Source of the DNA: Chloroflexota bacterium
Lineage (GTDB): Bacteria > Chloroflexota > Anaerolineae > Anaerolineales > Villigracilaceae
Direction: 5' to 3'
DNA: 63,188 bases
NCBI GenBank assembly: GCA_021824575.1
Contig: JAKAKJ010000058.1
Span: forward strand, 1-63,188
Within the stretch, counting starts at the first letter, position 1. Each line of letters opens with the position of its first letter. The notes under the pieces are model-generated. The model searched no databases. It was not told the DNA's origin and saw only the letters and a list, made by a program, of their open reading frames with translations. This document shows positions 41,348-49,577 of the stretch, piece by piece. A program made the position numbers and the translations under genes.

Positions 41348-42133
41348 TCAATTTACGGTTTCGGTGGTGGCGCCGCGACCAAGGTAGGCTTCGATCACAC
41401 GCGGATTACGCTGGATTTCTTCGGGCGAACCTTCTGCAATCTTGGAGCCGTAATCCAGCACCGCGACTTGATCGCTGACGCCCATGACCATACGCATATC
41501 GTGTTCAATGAGAAGGATGGTAATTCCAAGTTCATCGCGTAAGTTACGGATGAAATGCATCATCTCTTTGGTCTCGTGCGGATTCATTCCCGCCGTTGGC
41601 TCATCGAGCAGGAGCAGCTTGGGTTTGCTGGCCAATGCTCGCGCAATTTCAAGGCGGCGCTGTGCGCCATAAGGCAGGTTTCGGGCGACTTGATCGCCAA
41701 GCCCAGCCAAGCCAACGAATTTTAGAAGGCGTTTTGCTTCATTCAGCGCAGCTTCTTCTTCCTTGCGGAACCGCGGAGTGCGGAAGATTGCCTCGACGAA
41801 ATTTGTCGTCAAGCGGCTATGCTCGCCTACCAGGATGTTCTCGATTGCCGTCATGCTGGAGAATAGGCGGATATTCTGATAGGTGCGGGCAATGCCTTTG
41901 TACATGACCCGGTCCGGGCCGAGACCGACGAGGGACTCGCCGAAAAAGGTGACGGTTCCCTCATCTGGAGTGTAAAAACCGGTGATGCAGTTATAAAACG
42001 TTGTCTTGCCTGCGCCGTTTGGGCCAATGACGCTGAAGATTGATTTTTCCGGGATGGTCAGGTCAACGTGGTTGACGGCAACCAAGCCACCAAAAATTTT
42101 GGTCAGGCCAAGGGTTTCGATCGCTGTAGTCAC
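41348..42133 (-). CDS. livG: branched-chain amino acid ABC transporter ATPase LivG (system 2)
   Basis: A 261-residue ABC ATPase that starts with GTG at 42133, overlapping the end of livM by 4 bases. Walker A GPNGAGKTT, IARTYQNIRLFSSMTAIENI, Walker B LLLLDEPTAGMNPHE and the end VIEAYLGRGA match LivG. It is the counterpart of the system 1 LivG and is clearly a paralogue, so the two operons arose by duplication or by gain of a close relative. Confidence 0.95.
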   Translation of the reverse strand: MTTAIETLGLTKIFGGLVAVNHVDLTIPEKSIFSVIGPNGAGKTTFYNCITGFYTPDEGTVTFFGESLVGLGPDRVMYKGIARTYQNIRLFSSMTAIENILVGEHSRLTTNFVEAIFRTPRFRKEEEAALNEAKRLLKFVGLAGLGDQVARNLPYGAQRRLEIARALASKPKLLLLDEPTAGMNPHETKEMMHFIRNLRDELGITILLIEHDMRMVMGVSDQVAVLDYGSKIAEGSPEEIQRNPRVIEAYLGRGATTETVN

Positions 42134-43707
42134 GGTTTGCCTCCCGGAGCCCCTGAATTCTTCTTTGCATTATCGTCCGCTTTACCTAGTTCCATGCTGC
42201 GGCGCGAACTGGGCCATAAACCTTCTGGTCTCCAGATCATCATGATAACCAGCAATGCGCCAAAGAATAGCACACGATAATCCTGGACTTCACGCAGGAC
42301 TTCCGGCAACCCTTTGAGAGCAAATGCTCCCGCAATCACACCCGGAATACTGCCCATGCCTCCCACGATCACCACGGAAAGGACATTGATCGAAACCATC
42401 AGATTGTGATCCTCAGGCCCGGTGAACTGGTTACGGGATGCAAAGAGAACACCTCCCAAACCTGCAAACGCCGCGCCGATCGCGAAAGCCATCAGCTTAT
42501 GGGTGAGTGTGTTAATGCCCATTGCCCTGGCTACTGTTTCATCTTCGCGCATGGCTTCCCAGGCCCGTCCCACACGAGAGCTTCTCAGCTGGGTGGTGAC
42601 AAAGATAGTCAGCAGGATGCCGATCATGATCAGGTAAACGAAATCTTTATCGCTGCTGAATGGCTTGCCAAAGAGCGTGGGGCCGCCAATCGCGCTGACA
42701 CCTTTTGGCCCGCCGGAAAATGGCGTCAGCAGGTCACTTGTAGCCAGAATACGGATGATTTCGCCGAAGCCCAACGTTACGATGGCGAGATAATCGCCGC
42801 GCATTCTCAGTACGGGGATGCCGAGCAAAATCCCTGCCGCCGCCGCCAGCACAATGCCAATGGGCAGGGCGACCCAGAAGCTCCACATCAAGTGATGAGG
42901 GTTTGGAGCTGTCAACAAAGCCACCGTGTATGCGCCAATGGCAAAGAAGGCCACATATCCGAGATCGAGCAGGCCGGCAAAACCGACTACAACGTTCAAC
43001 CCCAACCCAAGCAGAACATAGATTCCCACAGTTCCGAGAGTATAGTTCCAGTATTTTCCAGCTTCCTGCGGGATGATATAGAGAATGACAAGCCCCAGCG
43101 CGTAAACGGCTGGCATGAAAAGCGGGTGGCTGCGTATCTTCCGCACCCACGCGCTGTTGACAAAACCGGACCAGATTTTTTTCCACCAATCGCCCAATGC
43201 TTTACGCCACTGGCCGCGCAATGCGAAACCAAGCGCACCGCCCAACAGGCCTGTCACAAACAGAAAGCCGAATTCAAGCAAGGCGCCATCGAGCGTGTTT
43301 TTGCCTAATAGGAGTTGTTTGATGGTGGCAGGCAGGATCGCTGCAAGGTAAACGCTTATCCTTACACCAGCATCATTCAGCGCGCCCAACAGGTAGGCTA
43401 GGCCGCCCACTAATAATCCATTAGTGAAGCCGGAAGACGCGCTGCTTGCCAAAGCATCCAGCCAAGTGTCAACTTCACCTTTTAACCGGCGTCCGCCCGA
43501 TGCTCCGGCCCACAGACCGATCAAGCCCATAAATATGAGCATGTCCAGAATGTCGGCATTTAGACCCAATAGGACGGTCGAATCGTTGTGAATCGCATCT
43601 TTGATAATTGTCCCCGCCACCATGGGAAAGCCAATCAGGATCAGGAAAATGTTTATGATCCCGAAGATCAGGCCCGTGCGAAATCCATTGTTAATCTGTT
43701 TATTCAT
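42130..43707 (-). CDS. livM: branched-chain amino acid ABC transporter permease LivM with long N-terminal extension (system 2)
   Basis: A 525-residue protein. The LivM core begins only at about residue 235 (LGLNVVVGFAGLLDLGYVAF), and includes LRMRGDYLAIVTLGFGEIIR and GGMGSIPGVIAGAF, ending in RPEGLWPSSRRSM. The first about 190 residues are an additional membrane module with four or five helices (GLIFGIINIFLILIGFPMVA, LDMLIFMGLIGLWAGASGG, GFTNGLLVGGLAYLLGAL, LFVTGLLGGALGFAL) and no counterpart in system 1. The glycine-rich pattern of the module suggests a helix-packing membrane domain. The start codon overlaps the livH stop by 1 base (TAATG). Confidence 0.92.
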   Translation of the reverse strand: MNKQINNGFRTGLIFGIINIFLILIGFPMVAGTIIKDAIHNDSTVLLGLNADILDMLIFMGLIGLWAGASGGRRLKGEVDTWLDALASSASSGFTNGLLVGGLAYLLGALNDAGVRISVYLAAILPATIKQLLLGKNTLDGALLEFGFLFVTGLLGGALGFALRGQWRKALGDWWKKIWSGFVNSAWVRKIRSHPLFMPAVYALGLVILYIIPQEAGKYWNYTLGTVGIYVLLGLGLNVVVGFAGLLDLGYVAFFAIGAYTVALLTAPNPHHLMWSFWVALPIGIVLAAAAGILLGIPVLRMRGDYLAIVTLGFGEIIRILATSDLLTPFSGGPKGVSAIGGPTLFGKPFSSDKDFVYLIMIGILLTIFVTTQLRSSRVGRAWEAMREDETVARAMGINTLTHKLMAFAIGAAFAGLGGVLFASRNQFTGPEDHNLMVSINVLSVVIVGGMGSIPGVIAGAFALKGLPEVLREVQDYRVLFFGALLVIMMIWRPEGLWPSSRRSMELGKADDNAKKNSGAPGGKP

Positions 43708-44813
43708 TAGACCTTCTCCTCGCTCAACACCTCGCCTAGAAGACCAGTGGGGCGGAAGATGAGTATCAACACCAGGATACCGAAGGCCAGGACATCCTTA
43801 AGTTGGAAGGGCAAGCCCAGAATGGCTGGACCAAGCGCCTCGATAATGCCTAGGAACATTCCGCCAAGCATGGCTCCAGGAATGTTGCCAATCCCGCCGA
43901 GAACAGCCGCAGTAAAGGCCTTGATGCCCGGAATAAAGCCCACCTGATAATAGACCAGGCCAAGATGGATTCCCCACATCACGCCTGCGGCTCCGGCCAA
44001 GGCGCCACTGATGATGAAAGTGCGGCTGATTACGCCATCCACATCAATGCCCATCAGCGCGGCTGTGCTTTTGTTTTCTGCCACCGCACGCATCGCACGC
44101 CCAATCCTTGTCCGCTGGACAAGGAGGTAAAGGGCAATCAAAATGAGTACGGATAATACAAAGGTCAAAACTCCAGTATAGGGCAGGATCACAGTGGTTC
44201 CGTTTACCGGAATATTCCAACCAGTGCCGCGTGTAAGTTGAACTGGGTTTACAAAGTCCCGACGCTGTGATCCAAAGAGCAACAGCGCTGCGTTTTCCAG
44301 GAAAATGGACGCGCCAATGGCCGAGATTAAAGGCACCAGGCGGGGGGCGTTTCGTAAGGGGCGATAGGCAATTTTTTCAAGAAAATATCCGCTGACAGCG
44401 GCAACAATCATGCCAACAACAAAAGCCAGAATAACAGAAATAATCGGATGCGCGTTCAAGAAGACCTGATGCGGATCCCCGACTGTGGGAGACGGGATAT
44501 TTTTCAGCGCTTCGAACACGAAGTAGCCTCCGAAAGCGCCAATCATCATGATGTCCCCATGCGCGAAGTTGATCATGAACAGGATGCCGTAGACGAGAGT
44601 GTACCCAATCGCTACCAACGCATAGACACTTCCGAGAACAACCCCGGAAATCGCAAAGCGCATCCATGTGTCGGCTCCATAGGCGGGATTCCCAATGAAG
44701 ACATCGTAAAAACGCCAGATCACGTAAGCGGAAAAAACCACACCCAGAACGATCTGGATCAGGCGATAGGTATTGACCGGCATACTTGCTTTATGTACGG
44801 CAGTTTTTTCCAT
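43707..44813 (-). CDS. livH: branched-chain amino acid ABC transporter permease LivH (system 2)
   Basis: A 368-residue permease with the LivH core GVVLGSVYALVAIGYTLVYG, MINFAHGDIMMIGAFGGY, AYRPLRNAPRLVPLISAIG and AVLGGIGNIPGAMLGG. The coupling loop is AENKSTAALMGIDVDGV. An extra N-terminal helix precedes the core. It lies 234 bases after the livK gene, behind a strong terminator, so it may have its own weak promoter or depend on read-through. Confidence 0.94.
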   Translation of the reverse strand: MEKTAVHKASMPVNTYRLIQIVLGVVFSAYVIWRFYDVFIGNPAYGADTWMRFAISGVVLGSVYALVAIGYTLVYGILFMINFAHGDIMMIGAFGGYFVFEALKNIPSPTVGDPHQVFLNAHPIISVILAFVVGMIVAAVSGYFLEKIAYRPLRNAPRLVPLISAIGASIFLENAALLLFGSQRRDFVNPVQLTRGTGWNIPVNGTTVILPYTGVLTFVLSVLILIALYLLVQRTRIGRAMRAVAENKSTAALMGIDVDGVISRTFIISGALAGAAGVMWGIHLGLVYYQVGFIPGIKAFTAAVLGGIGNIPGAMLGGMFLGIIEALGPAILGLPFQLKDVLAFGILVLILIFRPTGLLGEVLSEEKV

Positions 44814-44971
44814 AAGCTTGAACTTCTCCTTCTCTTGCCGTGAAGATCACACCGGCAGAGTCCCAATGAAGACAAGAAGAAACCGCGCCAGACCAAGCTT
44901 GTTTTTGGTTGGAACACTTCTGTGAACATGGCGCAACGCGCGGCATGGGCAGTTACACAATTTCTATATGC

Positions 44972-45013
44972 AAAAAATTACTGGCGGGGCAAGCGGAGAG
45001 CCTGCCCCGCCAG
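44972..45013 (-). terminator. terminator after livK (system 2)
   Basis: Perfect 11-base arms CTGGCGGGGCA (44981-44991) and TGCCCCGCCAG (45003-45013) with an 11-base loop, followed on the minus strand by TAATTTTTT (44980 to 44972). It is a strong intrinsic terminator between the binding-protein gene and the permease genes. The rest of the 44814-45047 gap holds no gene that I can see. Confidence 0.85.
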
Positions 45014-45047
45014 TGCATGTTATGCAGGGTCAATCGGTGTCACGAGC

Positions 45048-46337
45048 TTACTGACCAGCAGCCGGGACCCACTGACCATTCTTGACTTGATAGAAGACTG
45101 GACCAGAAGAAGCGCACTCACCGGTCGGATCGCAGGAGATCGTGCCGGACAGGCCCTGATAATCCTTTGTGGAGCGGACTGCCGTGACCAGCGCGCCGCG
45201 CGGGATGTACAAATTACCGTCCGTACCCTTGATGGCGACGCTCTCGATGGCTTTGATCAGCACAGCGGCCGCATCGTAAGAACTCCAGCTGTACGGAGAG
45301 AGCTTTCCGGCATCCTGGCCATAGGCAGCTTTGTACGCGGCATCGAATTTCGTCTTGGCGTCGGAGGCGGGCGGGATCAAGGACGTGGCATACGCGCCTT
45401 CTGCATTTGCGCCAGCGCGGTCGAGGAAGTCCTGTCCGAATACACCGTCATCACTGAAGAAAACAGTGTTGGTCAGGCCAGCCTGTTTCATCTGGTTGAC
45501 GAGCACGACAGCTTCGGCAACATAACCGCCATAGAAAAGAGCCTGCGGCTTCTTGGATGCAACATCAGCCAGGACAGCGCTGTAATCTGCCAAACCGGGG
45601 GTGATGGCTTGGAAGGTTACAACAGTGCCGCCAAGTTTGGTGAACTGATCGTTAACAACTTGAGCGAGACCTTGACCGTAAGCCTGACCGTCATGCAGAA
45701 TAGCAATCTGGGTGAATTTCAACGTGTTGTATAAGTATGCGGCAGCGAACTTGCCCTGGGTCGCGTCGGTGAAGACGTCGCGGTTAAAGACCTTGGAACC
45801 GGTCTGAGTTAGCGTGGGGTTGGTCGCCGAGGGCGACATCATGGGCAGGCCAGCTTTTTCATAGATCGGAATGGCGGCTTGAGTAGCGCCCGAGAAGATA
45901 TGACCTTCGATGGCAACAACTGCGGGATTGGAGACGAATTTATTGGCTACCGCGGCGCCGCCTTCGGCAGTGCCGCCATCATCCTCGGCATCCAGAGCGA
46001 ACTTCCAACCTTGGAAATCTCCTGCATCGCTGATGGCGATCTTCGCGCCATTGGCTGCATCAATGCCGTAGGATGCATTATCCCCGGTCATCGGGGCACC
46101 CATACCAATGATGATGGTGTCTCCGGGTTTGAAGACTGCGCAACCGAAGGCATCGGTCGCACACGCATCAGGCTTGCCGCCAGCCGCGGGAGCGGTTGTT
46201 GCAGCCGGGGCTTGCGTAGCCGCTGCCGGGGCCTGAGTCGCAGGCGCTGGAGTCGGTGTAGCCGCTGTACCACAAGCAGCTAACGCCATGCTGGCAACCA
46301 CCAGGACCGACAACACAAAAAATAAGCGTTTTGACAT
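45048..46337 (-). CDS. livK: branched-chain amino acid-binding lipoprotein LivK (system 2)
   Basis: A 429-residue LivK-type lipoprotein with lipobox LAAC (Cys22), then a low-complexity linker of repeated ATQAPAA units. Cys59 and Cys65 in CATDAFGC and CDPTGEC near the end match the cysteine pairs of the two orphan binding proteins. The core shows IIIGMGAPMTGDNASYG, MMSPSATNPTLTQTG and ILHDGQAYGQGLAQVV. The ATG at 46337 follows GGAGGAGCAAGGAA. The gene has a consensus promoter about 220 bases upstream and a long leader. Confidence 0.94.
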   Translation of the reverse strand: MSKRLFFVLSVLVVASMALAACGTAATPTPAPATQAPAAATQAPAATTAPAAGGKPDACATDAFGCAVFKPGDTIIIGMGAPMTGDNASYGIDAANGAKIAISDAGDFQGWKFALDAEDDGGTAEGGAAVANKFVSNPAVVAIEGHIFSGATQAAIPIYEKAGLPMMSPSATNPTLTQTGSKVFNRDVFTDATQGKFAAAYLYNTLKFTQIAILHDGQAYGQGLAQVVNDQFTKLGGTVVTFQAITPGLADYSAVLADVASKKPQALFYGGYVAEAVVLVNQMKQAGLTNTVFFSDDGVFGQDFLDRAGANAEGAYATSLIPPASDAKTKFDAAYKAAYGQDAGKLSPYSWSSYDAAAVLIKAIESVAIKGTDGNLYIPRGALVTAVRSTKDYQGLSGTISCDPTGECASSGPVFYQVKNGQWVPAAGQ

Positions 46338-46354
46338 TTCCTTGCTCCTCCAAT

Positions 46355-46436
46355 TCATGTTGGTGAAAGTTTGACCTGCGCAACAGGTCCGACAATAGGG
46401 CAGACAATGCTCTGTATTGTCAGCACCACCTCCTTT
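46355..46436 (-). other. leader region of livK (system 2): unused Shine-Dalgarno, mini-frame and two hairpins
   Basis: In the roughly 215-base leader a very strong Shine-Dalgarno AAAGGAGGT (46436 to 46428) is followed by an open frame of 24 codons (GTG at 46426 to TGA at 46355) rich in Ile, Val and Leu. The GTG is too near the Shine-Dalgarno for a normal start. Two hairpins lie within it: GACAAT/ATTGTC (46421-46403) and GACCTG/CAGGTC (46389-46373). It may be a leader peptide with attenuation or just a chance structure. Confidence 0.35.
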
Positions 46437-46557
46437 GGCGAAATTTCAACTTACGCTTATACAGAAAACCGCGAGAACTCTCCACTTTGGCATGGATTTT
46501 CCGCGGCTTGTGCAAACACTAAATTCTTCTCACACACTTACTTGTAATTAGCCGCCA

Positions 46558-46586
46558 ATGATATAGGCAATTCTAAAGATGGTCAA
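46558..46586 (-). promoter_or_regulatory. sigma70-type promoter of the second liv operon
   Basis: On the minus strand TTGACC (46586 to 46581) and TATCAT (46563 to 46558) are 17 bases apart. Transcription would start near 46551, leaving a leader of about 215 bases before the livK start. Confidence 0.65.
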
Positions 46587-46619
46587 TAGTTCCTGTCTAG
46601 ACTTTCCTTAAGATTTCTG

Positions 46620-47111
46620 CTATTGACTCTTATAAAGGAGCTGATCGCGTATCCGCAGATCAGTGTTGCGGATTTTCATGGCGAGGTCCGCTGCCAGATT
46701 GTGCATGAGCCTGTAACCTAATTGCGGATATGTATCGCATAGCATGATCAACTTGTCGCGTTGGATGACAAGCAGGCGGGTATCTTTTTGCGCTGAACGT
46801 GCGGATGCAGATCTCAAGCCCTCATCAACCAGCGCCACTTCCCCGAACGACTGGCCTCGACGCAGTTTGGTGATGACTGTATCGGGTTCGGACCCGGATG
46901 CGGTTTCCTCATTCCCGGAGTTGATCAAAATCTCGATTTCGCCTTGTGCGATGATATAGAGTTCCTTGCTGCTGCTGTTCTCTTTGAAAATGATTTCCCC
47001 GTCTTGATAAACAACTTCCTGACACAGATTTGCGACTAGCTCCAACTGAGTCGGCGTTAGCTGATAAAAGATGTCACTCTGTTTCAGAAAGTTATTAACC
47101 ACTGAACTCAT
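46620..47111 (-). CDS. cyclic nucleotide-binding domain protein
   Basis: A 163-residue protein consisting of one cNMP-binding (Crp-like) beta-barrel domain and short flanking helices, with no DNA-binding helix-turn-helix at the end. The barrel core is EIIFKENSSSKELYIIAQGE, then GQSFGEVALVDEGLRSASAR, the phosphate-binding cassette with the usual Gly-Glu-x-Ala and Arg residues, and LLVIQRDKLIMLCD. It may bind cAMP, cGMP or a similar ligand and act on a partner protein. The start is the ATG of MSSVVNNFLKQ (47111). No kinase or ion-channel partner is nearby. Confidence 0.85.
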   Translation of the reverse strand: MSSVVNNFLKQSDIFYQLTPTQLELVANLCQEVVYQDGEIIFKENSSSKELYIIAQGEIEILINSGNEETASGSEPDTVITKLRRGQSFGEVALVDEGLRSASARSAQKDTRLLVIQRDKLIMLCDTYPQLGYRLMHNLAADLAMKIRNTDLRIRDQLLYKSQ

Positions 47112-47261
47112 CTTTACAAATTCGAAGTAGTTTAGCACAAAGGGATACAAAGCGCAACATGAGATTGATGAAAAGCGTTGTTCGCCAATGTGGAAATTGG
47201 CCCGAATACCCTAACCCAAATTTTGAAATAAAGATACGGCTCCACGATATATTTCCTCCCA

Positions 47262-47291
47262 TTGATGCAAACCGAATTCAGTTTGCATCAA
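47262..47291. other. hairpin near the end of the M23 peptidase gene
   Basis: Perfect 11-base arms TTGATGCAAAC (47262-47272) and GTTTGCATCAA (47281-47291) with an 8-base loop, 15 bases beyond the stop of the gene at 47306. No T-run follows on the minus strand, so it may end transcripts only weakly or protect the 3' end. Confidence 0.5.
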
Positions 47292-47305
47292 AATGGAGCT
47301 GAAGA

Positions 47306-48715
47306 TCACGGATATGTGTTGTTTAGCCAGTCCAGCGGATTGACTTGTATGCCATTAACCCACATCTCGAAGTGAAGGTGCGGCCCCGTAACATGCCCGG
47401 TCGCGCCGATATGACCGATCAATTGTCCGGCTTGCACTTGCTGGCCAACAGTGACATAAATTCCGCCATCAAGCTGATGGGCATAAAGCGTATAAACTCC
47501 CCAGCCATCGTCAATGATAGTGACGTTTCCACGCGCGTTGAGCTTGCCCGTGAAGACCACTGTGCCGGGCGCGGCTGCATAAATATCGAATGGATGGTCT
47601 GTGGAACAAACGCCGTAGTCCACGCCGCCATGAAAATAATGATACATATTTCCATTATAGGGAAGGTCACGCGGAGTGCCGAACCAATCCTTGATGCAAT
47701 AAGGCAGCCCAACCGGTAAAGTGAATTTGCCCTGCCAATACTTGGTTGGGATTGCCTGCGCGACGATGGACGCGACTTGTTTATCCTCTGACTCCATGAT
47801 CGTCGGATCTTCGGGAGGCACAGGAATCGCTACTTTGGGCTGATCGCCTACGCCGACCAATACCATTTGTTCGAAAGATTGTTTTGTGCCATCTGGTAAT
47901 GTGGCATCCAGTTCGAGCGGATAGACGCCGGGATTAAGCATGACATATACGCCTTGCAAAGCCACCATGCGTCCGTCGCCCATTGGAAAGAAATGTAATG
48001 GTTGATTCACAAGAACGCCGCTAAACGTTGCGCCTGCGGCTGGCTTGACAATGATCTCGGCAGTGCCGCCTTGTTTGAAAGGCAGGTTAGGGGTTTGCAC
48101 ATCGAGAAAAGCGGATGGCAAGCCATTCGCCGTTTGATTTTGTGCTGCCGCGCCGGGCGCATAAAGCACATCGCCGGGCAAACCATCCCATGTTCCACTC
48201 AACGAGTTGAGCGTTGCAAGCGTCCACGGATCGGTATTGGCTTCCACGGCCATTTCGAGCAGGGATTCTCCTGGCGCTGGCGTGAGTCGATTCGTCAAGT
48301 CGGTCGCGTTGCCTTGTTCCGGGATGATAAGATTCGAACCGACATAAAGTTCCGTCGGGCTGACAAGGTGATTTAATTTGGTCAATAAGTTGACCGGAAC
48401 CTGGGTGCGTCTCTCGAAGCTGCGGAATGTGTCCCCGAAATTAACCAACTCTGTGGTAAGTGTGCCGGTAACGCCATCCAAACCGGGAATGACAAGTTGT
48501 TGGCCCGCGCTCAATACGTTTGGATCGGTGATATTGTTGGCCGACATCAAAGCGTTCAGCGAGACATTGAAACGCACCGCAATCATTGAAAGCGTGTCTC
48601 CCGGCTGGACGATATAGACCGGTCCTGAAGCTGGCGTGGGCGTTTGAGCAGCCGCCGGCCTCGCTGCAAAAAGTAAGCCAAGAATGAAAGCCAGAGTCAA
48701 AAAACGTTTAAGCAT
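47306..48715 (-). CDS. secreted LysM / M23 endopeptidase
   Basis: A 469-residue exported protein. A signal peptide (LTLAFILGLLFAARPAAAQ) is followed by LysM modules for peptidoglycan binding: one clear copy (YIVQPGDTLSMIAVRFNVSL, NALMSANNITDPNVLSAGQQLVIP) and two weaker copies up to about residue 190. The C-terminal M23 domain has the zinc ligands His and Asp in YFHGGVDYG and His in HLHFEMWV, plus VYTLYAHQLDG. It should cleave peptidoglycan cross-bridges or activate amidases at the cell surface. The start overlaps the end of the DUF192 gene by 8 bases, so translation is coupled. Confidence 0.9.
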   Translation of the reverse strand: MLKRFLTLAFILGLLFAARPAAAQTPTPASGPVYIVQPGDTLSMIAVRFNVSLNALMSANNITDPNVLSAGQQLVIPGLDGVTGTLTTELVNFGDTFRSFERRTQVPVNLLTKLNHLVSPTELYVGSNLIIPEQGNATDLTNRLTPAPGESLLEMAVEANTDPWTLATLNSLSGTWDGLPGDVLYAPGAAAQNQTANGLPSAFLDVQTPNLPFKQGGTAEIIVKPAAGATFSGVLVNQPLHFFPMGDGRMVALQGVYVMLNPGVYPLELDATLPDGTKQSFEQMVLVGVGDQPKVAIPVPPEDPTIMESEDKQVASIVAQAIPTKYWQGKFTLPVGLPYCIKDWFGTPRDLPYNGNMYHYFHGGVDYGVCSTDHPFDIYAAAPGTVVFTGKLNARGNVTIIDDGWGVYTLYAHQLDGGIYVTVGQQVQAGQLIGHIGATGHVTGPHLHFEMWVNGIQVNPLDWLNNTYP

Positions 48716-49079
48716 TTTGGAATTCTACTTTGTGTCCGATTTCGTATTCATTGAAATGGTCGGGATGAATTTCGAGTGTATAACGCGCTGCCTTGGCGGG
48801 GAAGTAGGCGGGCCGCCACGATTTGGCAATCACCTTATCAACGACTTCCATGTTCGAGTTGATCCAAATGACCGCCAGGTCGAATGGGACGAAAAACATG
48901 TGGATGGAGGAATCCGCACGCGAATCTTTTCCAATGGTGAGCAGCAACCCTTCGTCCAGGCCGAGATGCGGCCGGAACATCAGGCCGCGCAGACGGCAAA
49001 AAAATGAGTCGCAAAATTTGATTCGCGGCAGGGAACTGATTGGCTTATTTCGATTTTGCACAAAGATATAAGGGGACAT
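48708..49079 (-). CDS. DUF192 protein
   Basis: A 123-residue protein of the DUF192 family (small beta-barrel fold, function unknown). The conserved parts are RLRGLMFRPHLGLDEGLLL, SIHMFFVPFDLAVIWIN and EVVDKVIAKSWRPAYFPA, with the CRLRGLM and HMFFV signatures intact. Unlike many members it has no signal peptide, unless the true start is elsewhere; the ATG at 49079 has AAGGGGAC-type sequence only weakly before it. It overlaps the M23 peptidase gene by 8 bases. Confidence 0.85.
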   Translation of the reverse strand: MSPYIFVQNRNKPISSLPRIKFCDSFFCRLRGLMFRPHLGLDEGLLLTIGKDSRADSSIHMFFVPFDLAVIWINSNMEVVDKVIAKSWRPAYFPAKAARYTLEIHPDHFNEYEIGHKVEFQNA

Positions 49080-49089
49080 TTCAATAATA

Positions 49090-49117
49090 AAACGGGGCGG
49101 TAAGTGCCGCCTCGTCT
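49090..49117 (-). terminator. terminator of the receiver-domain gene
   Basis: ACGGGGCGG (49092-49100) pairs with CCGCCTCGT (49107-49115) with one mismatch. On the minus strand it is followed by TTTTATTATTG. It lies 15 bases beyond the stop of the gene at 49131. Confidence 0.75.
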
Positions 49118-49130
49118 GGTTGCCGCAAAT

Positions 49131-49532
49131 TTATTGAGGGACTGTGCTTGCTTTGGTGCCAAGGACCTTCTCGACGCTGTTGAGCAAATCCTGTGGACTG
49201 AATGGCTTGGCGATATAATCATCCACTTTCGCGATGTGCAGGCCAAGAACCTTGTCAATACTTTGCGCCTTGGCGGTCACAACGATCACCGGAATGTGCC
49301 TTGTTGATTCTTCCGCTTTCATTTGTTGATATACTTCCCAGCCGTCCATGTCCGGCATCATGAGATCGAGCAGAACAAGATCAGGCAATTGCTCGCGCAC
49401 AGCTTTCAAACCGGCCAAACCGCCAGCCGCGCCGTTCACTTCGAAGCCGCGGCGTCCGAGGATGAGGCGGATCAGGTCAATCATTTCCTGCTCATCTTCA
49501 ATGCACAAGATACGTTTTGGCTTATTTTCCAT
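49131..49532 (-). CDS. stand-alone response-regulator receiver protein
   Basis: A 133-residue protein made of one CheY-like receiver domain with no output domain. The acidic pocket is ILCIEDEQEM, the phosphorylated Asp is in LVLLDLMMPDMDGW, the conserved Thr is in VIVVTAKAQ, and the Lys is in YIAKPFSPQDLL. Such proteins transfer signals to a partner by contact. No histidine kinase gene lies nearby, so the partner is unknown. It has its own terminator. Confidence 0.9.
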   Translation of the reverse strand: MENKPKRILCIEDEQEMIDLIRLILGRRGFEVNGAAGGLAGLKAVREQLPDLVLLDLMMPDMDGWEVYQQMKAEESTRHIPVIVVTAKAQSIDKVLGLHIAKVDDYIAKPFSPQDLLNSVEKVLGTKASTVPQ

Positions 49533-49577
49533 CGGCGTCTGCGAACTAGTTTACCATAATGCAGGATGTTGTGAAAG

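Noticed and set aside
42406-43308. A 300-codon open frame on the plus strand opposite livM of system 2
   Set aside because: It lies wholly within a well-supported minus-strand permease gene, has no family resemblance, and its composition is what a complement of a membrane protein gene gives.
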